64,000 bases of DNA from Meghimatium bilineatum (GCA_034231615.1 CM067302.1:6945501-7009500), one strand, 5' to 3'. Counted from the stretch's first letter, positions 45,105 through 61,595 are shown. Notes: generated by a model not told the origin, from the sequence alone. Program-made: numbers and translations.

Positions 45105-45175
45105 TAAAAGTAAAGTTGGTCCCATGATAGCAACCTGCTGTTGAGAATGAAGATAACTCTTCATATATTTCCAAC
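45105..45175 (-). mobile_element. SINE2 3'-half fragment
   Basis: The reverse complement (GAAGAGTTATCTTCATTCTC, AACAGCAGGTTGCTATCATG, GGACCAACTTTACTTTTA) matches the last third of SINE2 at 19053-19355. Confidence 0.75.
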
Positions 45176-46175
45176 ACTTCATTACCCTGTTCCAAGCTTG
45201 GCCTGTTGGATTTCAGTTTTGCTGCAGTGAGTACATATTAACTATCTTTGTATACTATTCCTGTATTCTGCTCAGAGTTGCAGATTCACACGAATTTATT
45301 ACAACGGTTACTCGCCTTATTTCTCTAAAGACATTCGAAACATCAGCTCGGTCTTTTGCTTGTCAAGTTCTCATGATCGCCATACCATCAAGCCTGTCTG
45401 TGCGTTAATTTCGTCCAACATCCGCAGGGCAAGGCTCAAATATGAAGGTGATCCTTCTCAAATTAGAGGATGCCCATATGTTATATCAACGATTTTCTGT
45501 CCATTTCTTACTACTTCCTGCTCCTTGTCTATGTTTATTGTTTAATTATGATATATTTCTTTTAATCTCTCCCCCCCCCCTTTAAAAAAAACACCTTTAA
45601 AGAAAAGTATGCAATAAATATTTTGTTTCATAGCGCTAGAACAGCATTTTAAATTACTTATAAAATTGTACAGTTGACTTCAACCTGTCAACCCTACCCC
45701 CCCCCTTTCACCAAAAATCACAGTACCGTGTCAAACGTTTTTCCAGACCCCCCCTACCCCCCTTCCCCGTAAATGATGACATAATTTATGGAAAGTCCCT
45801 TAGACCGCTGCACCGTCTCTAACTACTGTCTGAGTGACCAGCTATCCTCAATCTGTCGTGCTTGTTCAATAAGTCCGTGAGAAAGTATACACAGGCTTAT
45901 ATATGTGTAGGTTTGAGACTCTAACCTCGGCATCTCATTCCTGCCATTGCCTGATATGAACGGCTATTATTTCTTGAAAATTAAACGTAGTTCTTCAGTC
46001 AACAAATCCTACTTATTTCCTTTACCTGTAAGTTATTGTCGCTGAACAATCAAACAAATGTTGTACAGAAGACACCGGTACAAAGTTTAATGTATTCCAT
46101 CCAACGTACATTGAACAATGGCATATGCAATATCTCCAGCGCTGTGTCTGCTTGTGTTACCAATTTAAGAATACA
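45176..46175. other. Unassigned spacer
   Basis: I recognise no gene. Poly(C) runs occur at about 45571-45580, 45698-45705 and 45750-45755. Confidence 0.5.
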
Positions 46176-46179
46176 TCCC

Positions 46180-46232
46180 ACATATTAACATTGTACTAGT
46201 GTACACATATTAACATTGTACTAGTGTACACA
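46180..46232 (+). repeat. Two 25-bp satellite units left of the F LINE
   Basis: Two units of CACATATTAACATTGTACTA plus GTGTA, slightly diverged from the main array at 46881. They are cut off by the LINE at 46233. Confidence 0.9.
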
Positions 46233-46880
46233 TGAACTACAAAGACTAATAGATCAAGTAGATAAATCAAGTAATGAATATGGACTGGATATAAATATTT
46301 AAAAAAAAATACAAATACCATGATAATCAGCAAGGACACAGAAGAACAAGAGCTAGACATAAACATAAATGGAGAGAAACTACAACAAGTAAAACAGTAT
46401 CAATATCTTGGACACATAGTCACAAATGGTGGCAGATGTGAAACAGAAGTTAAAAGGAATTATATTCTATATTAATGTATGGTCAGAAACATGGACAATA
46501 AATAAACAATTAAAAGACACAACTGATGCCTTTGAGATGTGGGTATATAGAAGAATAGGAAGAACATCATGGAAAGAGAAGAAAACAAATAAAGAGGTGC
46601 TAAAGACACTTAATATAAAGAAAGAACTACTGAGAGAAATAAAGAACAGTCAAATAAAATATTTTGGACACATTAAACGACATGACACCTTGTTGAAGAC
46701 CTTACTTGAGGGTAAAGTCAAAAGGAAGCGAGCAAGAGGTAAACATAGATACAAGTGGGAGAACAACATCACAAGATGGACAGGTTACAGTCTAGCAGAG
46801 TGCACCACAAAAACAAGAGACAGGGGATGTTGGAGATCTGTTGCAGTCAACCTTCGTTGTGGAGACGGCACATAATGATG
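46233..46880 (+). mobile_element. Family F LINE 3' end inside a minisatellite
   Basis: Plus-strand sequence encodes a RLIDQVDKSSNEYGLDINI block, KDTEEQELDININGEKLQQV, QYQYLGHIVTNGGRCETEV, then (after a deletion) WTINKQLKDTTDAFEMWVYR, GRTSWKEKKTNKEVLKTL, QIKYFGHIKRHDTLLKTLL and VNLRCGDGT before the stop at 46873-46875, with an ATGATGATGAG tail. The stretch 46426-46872 is open. The 8-bp TACACATG at 46227-46234 and again just after the tail (about 46884-46891) is the probable TSD. Copies of the 25-bp satellite lie on both sides. Confidence 0.85.
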
Positions 46881-47668
46881 ATGAGTATACACATGTTAAC
46901 ATTGTACTAATATGCACATGTTAACATTGTACTAATATGCACATGTTAACATTGTACTAATATGCACATGTTAACATTGTACTAATATGCACATGTTAAC
47001 ATTGTACTAATATGCACATGTTAACATTGTACTAATATGCACATGTTAACATTGTACTAATATGCACATGTTAACATTGTACTAATATGCACATGTTAAC
47101 ATTGTACTAATATGCACATGTTAACATTGTACTAATATGCACATGTTAACATTGTACTAATATGCACATGTTAACATTGTACTAATATGCACATGTTAAC
47201 ATTGTACTAATATGCACATGTTAACATTGTACTAATATGCACATGTTAACATTGTACTAATATGCACATGTTAACATTGTACTAATATGCACATGTTAAC
47301 ATTGTACTAATATGCACATGTTAACATTGTACTAATATGCACATGTTAACATTGTACTAATATGCACATGTTAACATTGTACTAATATGCACATGTTAAC
47401 ATTGTACTAATATGCACATGTTAACATTGTACTAATATACACATGTTAACATTGTACTAATATGCACATGTTAACATTGTACTAATATGCACATGTTAAC
47501 ATTGTACTAATATGCACATGTTAACATTGTACTAATATGCACATGTTAACATTGTACTAATATGCACATGTTAACATTGTACTAATATGCACATGTTAAC
47601 ATTGTACTAATATGCACATGTTAACATTGTACTAATATGCACATGTTAACATTGTACTAATATACACA
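46881..47668 (+). repeat. 25-bp minisatellite, about 31 units
   Basis: Unit ACATGTTAACATTGTACTAA plus TATGC, extremely homogeneous; the few variants noticed are TATAC for TATGC (about 47436) and in the last unit. Each unit holds the 10-bp perfect palindrome ATGTTAACAT. Confidence 0.98.
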
Positions 47669-47871
47669 TTTCACTAACGCATCGATCTGTTCACTCTCGA
47701 ATAAGCTGTTTACAAAGGTCATACTCTCCAGGATGTAACAAACATGGCTACAGTATAATCATAAACTATTTCAGAAGAGTAGCATGTGCTTGATAGATGG
47801 TTCCTCGATCATCAGAACCATCATTATTAGTATCAGCAGTTGAGTTGAATGTCTTAGCATGCAGCTTGTAC

Positions 47872-52712
<4,841 letters not shown>

Positions 52713-53090
52713 ACAGACATTACTTTCACAACCGTGTGTTAATACAGATATGACTTTCCGCTGTACCTAGAAAAAATTTAGGGCACGGTAAATACACAAA
52801 TGTATAGTCTATACTTTGGTGCAAACGCCCTTCCCCCTGTTCGCAGCACAACTTTTCATAAAAAATACTAATTCCTTTCAGATTTAATATTATGAGAAAT
52901 ATTCAATATTTGGTACATTGTGTTCTGATTACCGCAGATCTTACGCTAAATATATCTTGATTGTTCGTAGATATTCTAAATATAAACTTGAAGCTTTATC
53001 AACAATATGGTCTCATGCTCTTACGTGAAGACGACATTACTGTATCTATTTATTCATTGTCATTTTCAAAGTTGCCATTAAGCGTCGTGG
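52713..53090. other. Unassigned spacer
   Basis: No recognised element or gene. Confidence 0.5.
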
Positions 53091-53094
53091 TTTT

Positions 53095-53190
53095 CTGTTT
53101 CTCTGCGTAGTCTTGAGATACTCATGATCTGTTTGTTGATATCTTCATTTCTCAGTCTGTCTCTTCTGGTGGCATTTATCTTATCACATA
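53095..53190 (-). mobile_element. Family J LINE scrap
   Basis: The reverse complement encodes INATRRDRLRNEDINKQI, like the NATRRDRRRNEDI block of the J copy near 7825-7860. About 30 codons only. Confidence 0.6.
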
Positions 53191-53374
53191 AACCAGTAAC
53201 TCGTCAAGGTTGTAGGAGTACCATATTGGATGCTTCAGCACACATAATCATCCATTTATAGCTATTCTACCATTTGTAACCACGAGATGTAACCATTTAG
53301 AAACTCTGAAACAACGCTGTGACCGACCTAGCGAATCGATAGCGATGTAACACACTGCTCATAGAAAAATGAAG

Positions 53375-53665
53375 AGTGCTCAATAACCAAAATAATACCA
53401 GTATTGGACACATCAAAAGACAGCAGATCAATTGGTTTTCACACACTTCCAGACTACCAACAGACAGCATGCCAAAGATGACCATGACACATAGACATCA
53501 TGGCTATAAAGCCAGAGGCAGACCATGTAAAAGATGCATCACAGAAATCAAAGAAGCCACAGGAACAAGATTACAAACAGCACACAGAAAGGTCATCTCA
53601 AGAGAACTCTTTTACCCCTGACGCAGCAAGGCAAACAAGGGCCACAGCGTATAGATAGATATATA
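53375..53665 (+). mobile_element. Family B LINE 3' end, short copy
   Basis: It encodes GHIKRQQINWFSHTSRLPT, ARGRPCKRCITEIKEATGT, TAHRKVISRELFYP and a stop at 53619-53621, followed by a GTATAGATAGATATATA tail. It is close to the B copy at 30740-31445 and truncated at the PVLEHI block. Confidence 0.85.
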
Positions 53666-54299
53666 AATAGCTTTTCTCAAACATCTCATTTCACATACTC
53701 TTTTCATTTTTTGCTAGTGTCTTTGTCAAGAGCTATGTATGACATTGATAACACAGAGGTGGTATAAAAAATACTGTATACCATTTGTGTTTGTGTAGCA
53801 ATTCAGATTGATAGGTGTTTAAGCAATGATGACAGCTGGTAACTCACAGCTTGGCTCTCTGACATATTATTGCGATGTCTCGAGCGAACTTGCCATCGCC
53901 GACGGCGTTATTGTTAAATAAATGTCTTCTATTTCACACACAAATGCTGAACAACTTATTCGCCTCATTTACAACAAGGAATCACATGTCCATTTTCTAC
54001 AGTAACATTGTATAGTTCTATATTTTCTATTTCCCGTAGTCGTAACCTTCGATAACAGTTACCATGTTGTTCCGACAGGCCGACGTTGTGCTTGAACTAG
54101 TTACGGGCACGGCGTGGGTGGACAGAACAACAAAGAAACCTGTCGCAATGGCCAGAGTTGTGCCCTGATGTTGGCGTCAGTTTCGGTGGCATCGAATTCG
54201 AAACACAATCTAGTCGAATGGCTGCTGGAACAGAGGGCGGAGCACTTATGGGAATGCCCCACGTGCTGTGAAGCCAGTTTTCCAATCAAGAAGTAACAT
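53666..54299. other. Unassigned spacer with a G+C-richer patch
   Basis: 54095-54295 is richer in G+C than its flanks and open on both strands, but I recognise no domain. A unit with CTACAGTAACATTGTATAG occurs at about 53997-54018, related to the repeat around the F and D insertions downstream. Confidence 0.45.
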
Positions 54300-54339
54300 G
54301 CCATTGTATAATTGTACGTTCTCTACAGTAACATTGTAT

Positions 54340-55015
54340 CATCATCATTAAGTGCCGTCTCCGCAACGAAGGTTGGCTGCAACGTATCTCCAACATCTCC
54401 TGTCTCTTGTTTTGGTGGTGCACTCTGCTAGACTGTAACCTGTCCATCGTGTAATGTTACTCTCCCACTTGTATCTCTGCCTACCTCTTGCTCGCTTCCA
54501 TTTGACTTTTACCCTCAAGTAAGGTCTTCAATAGGGTGTCATGTCTTTTAATGTGTCCAAAATATTTTATTTGCCTGATCTTTATTTCTCTTAGTAGTTC
54601 TTTCTTCATATTAAGTGTCTTTAGCACCTCTTTATTTGTTTTACTTCTCTTTCCATGATGTTCTCCCTATTCTTCTATATACCCACATCTCAAAGGCATC
54701 AATTGTGTCTTCTAATTGTTTATTTAGTGTCCATGTTTCTGAGCCATACATTAATATGGAATAGATGTAGCATTTTATAATTCTCATTTTTAACTTGTTT
54801 GTAATTTGTTTAGATATTAATAATTTCCTCATGCCATTGAAGGTACTTTTAGCCATTCCTATTCTCCTTTTAACTTCTGTTTCACATCTGCCATAATTTG
54901 TCATAACTTGTTGTAGTTTCTCTCCCTGTATGTTTATGTTTACCTCCTGTTCTTCTGTGTCTTTGCTGATTATCATGGTTTTTGTTTTTTGAATGTTTAT
55001 ATCCAGTCCATATTC
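54340..55015 (-). mobile_element. Family F LINE 3' end with 10-bp TSD
   Basis: 676 bases, minus sense, flanked by AACATTGTAT at 54330-54339 and 55016-55025. It encodes ISKDTEEQEVNINIQGEKLQ, KRRIGMAKSTFNGMRKLL, YGSETWTLNKQLEDTIDAFE, MWVYRRIGRTSWK and then, after a frameshift, the C-terminal part to GDGT with an ATGATGATG tail. Only the post-palm part is present. The same element end occurs at 46233, 33590, 5655 and 3106. Confidence 0.9.
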
Positions 55016-55039
55016 AACATTGTATAGTTGTAGATAATC

Positions 55040-55318
55040 TACATTAAAAGTCTATTGTCTATGGTCTATCCCCAGGGTTTTTGTTATCCACTCTTGCCGT
55101 TAAGCGTAGGGGTGATTGGAGTTCGAGCTTGCGATCCAAGACCAGATGTGTGGCCTCGGCTATACTATGACCGCGTTTGTTCAGGATGTCCTTGACATTT
55201 TCTATCCATCTTTTTCGTGGTCTTCCTCTGGCTTTGTACCCTGATCTCATTTGGTTATATGCATGTACGTCAATTTGTCGTGATGCATTCTCATAATGTG
55301 GCCAAACCACTTGATTTA
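55040..55318 (-). mobile_element. Family D LINE 3' end
   Basis: The minus strand (55059-55318) encodes MRSGYKARGRPRKRWIENV, KDILNKRGHSIAEATHL, LELQSPLRLTARVDNKNPG and a stop, with the AGACCATAGACAATAGAC tail. It is close to the copies at 14863 and 34455. Confidence 0.85.
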
Positions 55319-55489
55319 ATATTTGCAGTAACGGTGTATAATTGTACATAATCCGCAGTAACATTGTACAGTTGTACATATTCTACAGTAACATTACATA
55401 GTGTACAGTAGTAAAGCAAAATGAGTTAAACAGGTTACTAAAACACTTACCTTGCCTATTAATAAAAATATATTTAAAAAAATATATAT

Positions 55490-55575
55490 ATATATATAAA
55501 AACATACAATAAAACTAAACAGGACAATTCTCCACGTATCGGCTCAAATTGAACCTTTTTCAAGAGAAATGACTA
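55490..55575 (-). mobile_element. Penelope-like 3'-end remnant
   Basis: The reverse complement has CTCTTGAAAAAGGTTCAATT then TGAGCCGATACGTGGAGAAT, a diverged form of the terminus at 44640-44760. An (AT)n lies alongside. Tentative. Confidence 0.4.
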
Positions 55576-55670
55576 TTTGTTCATTAGGTTACTGCGGCAC
55601 CATCCACTTTGTCGGACACCCTCTGACCATTTGGTTATTTATAGTGTACAGTAACATTGTATAGTTGTAG

Positions 55671-56285
55671 CGCAGAGGTTTTGATTCTTCGTGTGTTGCG
55701 ATTCGCTGCATGCAGTTTTAATTCTTGTATGGTCTTGCACCTATTTTTCCCCCTTCTTTAAGTATGATGTTTTTTTAGAGTTGTTAGTCCTTCCTCATTT
55801 TCTTGTAGTCAACAAGTGTCCACATACGGGCTTGTTGGTTTGTACTATTTCATCTAGTCTTAAAACTATGACAACTGCAGAGGACAAAATTCAGAAATCG
55901 AAATGAAGAAGTGTAATAACTATGACATTTTTCATACATTAGAGATGGTCAGTCCATCCCCAAACCTTCTGTAGTCACCTCATATGGCATGCCTGGAAAT
56001 AAGAATTAGCACTATTCTTGTTACCTTGCATTAGTCGTCCATTCAACGATTGTCTCAGGGGCGGCGATACGAAAGGTATAAGTAGAATTAAATATTTACC
56101 AATAGCAAACCCCTCCCCCCCCCAAAAAAAAACACTCACAAAATCCATCGAGATACTAACAACGGTGACACAGGACGATATTTCGATTAAACAGCCTTCA
56201 ACAGGACCAACATTTGCAACACTGGTAACACAAATTTATCGTTTAAATCTGTTTAAATCAATATAGGTCTATGTACATCATATAT
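55671..56285. other. Unassigned spacer
   Basis: No recognised gene or element; a poly(C)/poly(A) junction lies at about 56113-56131. Confidence 0.5.
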
Positions 56286-56294
56286 ATGAATCCC

Positions 56295-56460
56295 AAACTT
56301 TGTTCCACATAGACCACTTGCCGTGATTTTTTTGTTCCACATAGACCACTTGCCGCGATTTTTTTGTTCCACATAGACCACTTGCCGCGATTTTTTTGTT
56401 CCACATAGACCACTTGCCGCGATTTTTTGTTCCACATAGACCACTTGCCGCGATTATTTT
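56295..56460 (+). repeat. 31-32-bp minisatellite, about 5 units
   Basis: Unit GTTCCACATAGACCACTTGC plus CGCGATTTTTT; length varies by one T. The repeated VYVEQK-type minus-strand frames are artefacts. Confidence 0.95.
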
Positions 56461-58550
56461 AATCCTTATACGAACCCGTTCTCTCCTCCCCCTCCCCCAA
56501 TCTAAGTAATAATGGTAATAATGAATTTTCCTAAACATATTAACTTCAAATGTGTTTTTGGCAGCTGAGACAGTGCTACTCCCTTTGATCAGGTTTTTTT
56601 GTGTAGAGCGGACAATTGTAAAGACAGTTACTAATATAATATATAAGTAATCTCCTGGTCTAGGTCCCTATTATAAGTATTAAGTGCACACTGTGTTAGG
56701 TCGTGACCATGAACAAAATTATATGACTTAACTGCAAAAAGTAAACAGGTCTTCATTTCATACGTTATGAGTATTGTCACGTTTCCTCTTGATTACTATT
56801 TATATACTTGGAGTAGCCTTGGCTATTTTTGGCATGCCATTACAAATATATAAATATTCACCAACGGAAAACACGGGAATAACAAGAAAAGGAACGAATG
56901 AAGGCCTAATTAATTCAGAGAAATATTCAGAGAGAGAATAATGCGGAGAGGTCGCGATTAGGTGTAATATGACATTGACGGAACGCCTAAATGGTGATAA
57001 AGACCTGCCTAAATGGTGATGATAACCTGCCTAAATGAGGACCACTCACATGGACCACCATTTACATCTCGTGCACCCCCAATTATTTTCTCGCTGAAGT
57101 GGATGCCTTGCAAGTCGAAATTAACCCTTGGAGGTAGACCCTATATACAGATCACTTCGGGAACATATGGACTATATTCGTATTTATATGTTGGGTTGGG
57201 GGAGGGGAAGAATTTACACTGACCGCAAGACAGTAGATACGTTTCTCTCAAAGGGGGGGGGGGAATTCACCTAGGAAACAAAAGTTATACGTATGTTTTC
57301 GTGTATCGATTCGTATCTACAGGCCTGTATTAGGCATTCAATAACAAGAAATGTAAAGGAGTGCAAAGGGACTTGCATTGCTCTCGTACGATCCCAGGTT
57401 TAGTAGATAATCAAGATCCTAAAAGTACCTCCTCGTGGAAAACCCTGGAAACAGAAATACAGCTGCCCGTACTGTATTCCTGGTCAACACTTTTAGGCTC
57501 GTGTCTGTGAGTGTGGAGGATGCAGGCGAAATGAGATTTCACTGCACAGACAAACAATATCTCCGACACCTCTGTATCAAAAACACACACAACGTCAATG
57601 TCGACATATAGTGACGCAAGACTTTACGGTCCGAGCATTGGAGGGGTGGCCACACACATCGACGCAAGACAGTCCGGTACGAGCATTGGAGGGGCGACCA
57701 AGGCAATTGACAAGAAAAGGCAATGCATAGTGAGAGACGAAAGCATAACATACTGAGTACAATGCGAGGGCAGCACAGCACCAGAGGACAGTGCCATGTG
57801 CAAATAGGAGGGGAAAACGATCCAATGAAATTGAAACTACTAGTTCTTTTAGCTCCAGACAAGCTTCTAGTTGCCGGTGCTCCTTACGGGCAGGGACCCA
57901 ATCGTGGGCGCTCGGCAAAGAAGGCAGCCGGAACCCAACGCTACCGTCGAGCTTTCCTATACCGGAACCATGTTCGCGGAGATTAAGGGCTCAGTACCAG
58001 ATGGGCTCAGGCAAAAATGGGACAAGGTCGTTCAGCTCGAGAACACGCTTTGCTCCCAAACGCATGGTGAGATTCATACTTGGACGAGGGGCTCACAATG
58101 TCGGTGAACGACACGTCGACTAAGAAGGCGAAAGAGCCCTGGTCCAACTGTTCTGTCGCGTTCTTCCTAAACCTGAACCAGGTTCGAGGATGAGAAAATG
58201 TTTAGTACCTGATGGGCGCAGACACAGAATGTCTAATTGCACGATGCGACCTTCTACCTGTAGAACGCCTCGTGCGAGATAAACGTGAACGACAATCGTC
58301 TCAGCAAAGAGTCAATACATACCCGCTGCCTGTAGACGGATAGGCAGGTTGTCATAGGCTCGGGAAGCCCACTAACCGAATTAAAGGCATGACGAAAACG
58401 GTTGTGCTGGGCCTCGGATGTTCGGGTCACAGAGTGAGCCAACCGAGGTGCAAATAACACAGTTCTACTGTGGAGCTAGCAGTACCATGTACTTCATGCT
58501 CCCAGGCGGAAATCAAACAATTTTTTCACGGTGGCTATCAAAAACTCTAA
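56461..58550. other. Unassigned region, partly G+C-richer
   Basis: 57540-58500 is noticeably richer in G+C than the rest of the window and has overlapping short frames, but I identify no conserved domain. At 57605-57705 a unit containing GACGCAAGAC and GTACGAGCATTGGAGGGG is duplicated about 58 bases apart. It may be the diverged body of the LINE whose C-terminus follows at 58555; that is only inference. Confidence 0.4.
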
Positions 58551-58554
58551 AAAG

Positions 58555-58890
58555 CATTGCAGCATCGATCCTATCTCCTGGGAGACTACAACCCTTGATC
58601 GTTCAGCTTGGAACACCGAGATCACTGCAGTATCGATTCTATCTCCTGGAAGACTACAACCCTTGATCGTTCCGCTTGGCACACCCAGATCACTGCTGAC
58701 ATCTCTAAACTTGAAAAAGAAAGAACATTGCCGGCAATCTGCAAGCGACGGAAGCGGAAGATAAAATCCGAAAACCTACCCAGAACACGCTGCACTCCTG
58801 CATGCACAGCAATATAACTTTCCTGACACGAATCGGACTCATCGGGCATCTACGAACTCACAAACCAAATTAAAATGTGTGGGGTTTAAA
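58555..58890 (+). mobile_element. LINE C-terminal fragment with zinc-finger end (family K)
   Basis: It encodes CSIDPISWETTTLDRSAW twice in succession (a 68-bp duplication, starts at 58564 and 58632), then ITADISKLEKERTLPAICKR, RKIKSENLPR and, after a frame change, TCMHSNITFLTRIGLIGHLR and THKPN. A DRS.W...I..FE..R block followed by a C2H2-like finger with a F..RIGL..H...H core is a known C-terminal layout of some LINE ORF2 proteins. No RT is attached. Confidence 0.6.
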
Positions 58891-59574
58891 AAAAAGAAAA
58901 ACTTGTTCATCAGATTTATTGTTTTTCATTCCATGCTCATCTTCGCTTGCGAAGCAGGAATATCATCATCAGAGAGCGAACAAAGAAGAATAAGAAATGC
59001 AAAACGGGTATTGGCAAGACGGGAAAAAAATCATCTATGGACAGGAAACGATAGAAGAGGTTTAGCTGAAAACATGTACTACACTGGAAGTGAAACGGTG
59101 GCTATAGATGCCGATAGTATGCACTTTGAGAAACGCTGCATGTGTGTGGTCGACACGTCATATTATCAACATATACATATAACTGGATCGTTGTAGATTT
59201 GTGTCCCTGCCTTCTTCGTCAGCAACGAATTGACTTTTCAATTATTTCCCATGTCGCCCTTTTGGATAAAGAAATAACAGTCATTTGAAGTAGCCATTTT
59301 TATACATCGATTAGCTGCACCTTTTCACGAGAGCGATTATTTCGCTAGAAGAATATATGTATTGTATTGTCAAAGATGTCGAGCTTAGGGCGGAGACGAA
59401 ACGACGCTGTGTGTTTGGTTTGTGAGATGTTCGTAATTCTCAGGTAGGTAGGTAGTTTAGTATCCAAGCAACCCTTATTTGCTTGTGCACGGAAAGAAAG
59501 ACAATAATAGCAATGCAACCTATCATGGTTGTCAAGATAGGTGACCGGGGGGGGGGGGTTGTCTTTCGCAACCA
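58891..59574. other. Unassigned spacer
   Basis: The open frame 58879-59196 has no domain I recognise. A poly(G) run lies at about 59549-59559. Confidence 0.45.
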
Positions 59575-59660
59575 ATAGGTCAAAGTGACATAGAAGTAGT
59601 GGCATGCTTCAGTCGGTTGTGTCAGGTCGAAATGCGCAATTATCACATCCAAGCTGTAAA
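59575..59660 (+). repeat. Partner of the dispersed repeat at 36090
   Basis: See the entry at 36090-36280; the shared stretch is about 80 bases, in the same orientation. Confidence 0.5.
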
Positions 59661-59754
59661 CAATGACACACCACAACTCGATCTCTAGATTATATTAAAC
59701 AGCGAGTGAGAGAGAACCAAGTGAATATTCCAGTTAGTTGTTGTATATGTCTAG

Positions 59755-59975
59755 TGTTTATGTAGTATATGTATTTTACCTGTGTTGTACATCTGCAGTC
59801 TTTGTGTTGTATATGTGTAGTAAATGTGTAGTTTCTGTGTAGTATATGTGTAGTATATGTGTAGTATATGTGTAGTATATGTGTAGTATATGTGTTGTGT
59901 ATGTGTAGTAAATGTGTTGTATTTGTGTTGTGTAGATTTGTGTAGATATTTGTAGATTTGTGTTGGACTTGTGTA
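59755..59975 (+). repeat. TGTGTAGTATA-type minisatellite
   Basis: An 11-base unit TATGTGTAGTA with many variants (TATGTGTTGTG, AAATGTGTAGT) over about 200 bases. Confidence 0.9.
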
Positions 59976-60059
59976 CATCTACTTTGGATTTAAAAGCAGT
60001 CACTCGGTAACTACAGGTATTCTTACTATGCCGTTATTTAATACCATTAAAGGAGAGTA

Positions 60060-60290
60060 TTTAATGGTAACAATGTTACAAGCCACTCGGTCGTAAGAGA
60101 CAACTAAGGAGGCTTAGGGATAGATTTGAGTGTTCTATTCTATTAGTAAAAGTGACCCAAAAAAACCCATGCTGAAATCGTATGTGTCAGCCGAAAGGAA
60201 CAGAAATCGCAGCTGAGCTGCAAACTATGACACAAAATACTCCATTTCCGGACTACATCCTGGTATTTTGCAAGAGTTTGAGTTACCCGT
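60060..60290 (+). repeat. Rep-1, long copy
   Basis: It contains GTCGTAAGAGACAACTAAGG, AGGGATAGATTTGAGTGTTC, ACCCATGCTGAAATCGTATG, a TGTCAGCCGAAAGGAACAGA-like stretch, CTATGACACAAAATACTCCA, TTTCCGGACTACATCCTG and GCAAGAGTTTGAG, in family order. Confidence 0.7.
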
Positions 60291-60760
60291 CAAATCATCA
60301 CATTGGCGCTCCGTACAAGTCTTTATGTGCTCTGATCTGATATATCCTGCATATCCTTTAGCATGTGATGAATGGACTGTTTCGTTTCTATGTTGGTTGA
60401 TTAACTCCTCGTATGATTCCTATCTACCGACTCATCGCCACATGTATTTAAAGAGAAAAGAGGCAAATTATTCAGTTGCCTTTTGATATTGTCTTGCTCA
60501 TGATTTTCTTTGTTGAGCTCTGCTTCTTCCACCTTCAACTGTACTCTGCAAAATAGTTTTGACATGGAAACATGTCGGCACACATGTTCCGTTCAAACAT
60601 GCATGTTTCCTCCGTTTTACTATTACAAGTAGTGATTCTTGTGAACCTGCAAGCTTCTTTCTACTTTAGTTCTTACATACACATTTTATCATTCTCTTTA
60701 TAGAAAATAATCAATCTTCGTCTATAACACCTGTAGCCGAAGGCCTGTATCTGTCTTTTG

Positions 60761-61033
60761 AGCCGCGTAGCGCAGTAGTTAGCGCACTGATTTGGTTTCG
60801 CATATGAGTGATCCTGGCTGGGTTCATTCCCCAGTTGAGGCGGAAATGTTTTTTTTTGAGATTGTAACGGCTCCTGGTTTAATAGGGCAAATGTTTATTT
60901 TGGGATATAAAGACTGCGAGGGATAGGAGATGGCTACAGCTCTCATATACCAAAGCCACTGAAATGTGAGATCGCTAACATCTCAAACCATTACGGCATT
61001 AACAACTGCTCTAGATTACCTTTTTCACTTTTA
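60761..61033 (+). mobile_element. SINE1 copy 2
   Basis: GAGCCGCGTAGCGCAGTAGT (A-box region) and GGTTCATTCC at 60821-60830 (B box), then GGCGGAAATGTTTTTTTTTG, GAGATGGCTACAGCTCTCAT and AATGTGAGATCGCTAACATC, ending ACCTTTTTCACTTTTAG. It abuts a family H LINE. Confidence 0.8.
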
Positions 61034-61494
61034 GTATCCGTATTTTGTACAGATGTGAAAGTTGTACACTAAATGCAAATATGGAAAGAAGGATTCAGTC
61101 TTTTGAAAACAAGTACCATAAACGTTTGTTAAGAATTAGTTATATACACAAGACAAATACATGTGTGCGGCATAAAAAATACTTTATCAGAAATAAAGTA
61201 GATAAAATATTGCAGATTCACAAGAACCACTAATGGCAGTCGTGAAACGACGTAAACTTGTTTGGTTTGGACATGTAACGAGACACGACTCGCATTCAAA
61301 ATGTATTTTTCATGGACCAGTCGATGGTGGAAGAAATAAAATGGGCCAGAGAAAATCCTGGAATGATAACATCAAAAAATGGTCTGGACGTGATTTTTCT
61401 ACACTCCACCGAATGTTAAGGATAGAGCTGCTTGGAGAGCTTTCTTGTGCTGGTGTATCCAGTACGGCACTCCTACGAACATAACGGGTTATGG

Positions 61495-61568
<74 letters not shown>

Positions 61569-61595
61569 ATTATTATTATTAATATTATTATCCGC
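61034..61595 (+). mobile_element. Family H LINE 3' end with (ATT)n tail
   Basis: It encodes YRCESCTLNANMERRIQSFE, YHKRLLRISYI, then VKRRKLVWFGHVTRHDSHSK, a GGRNKMGQRKSWNDNIKKW block and a degraded C-terminus before ACGGGTTATGGGTATTATT. The (ATT)n tract continues to about 61590 and is much longer than the tail of the H copy at 20950. 5'-truncated, with at least one frameshift near 61232. Confidence 0.85.

Larger units (their letters stand above)
54300..55670 (+). repeat. Dispersed/tandem AACATTGTATAGTTGTA repeat hosting LINEs
   Basis: Units like CTACAGTAACATTGTATAGT plus TGTACATATT occur at 54300-54339, 55016-55045, 55320-55410 and 55645-55668. The gaps are filled by LINE F (54340-55015), LINE D (55040-55315) and a Penelope-like remnant (55490-55575), so the repeat was probably a continuous array before the insertions. 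Confidence 0.7.
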
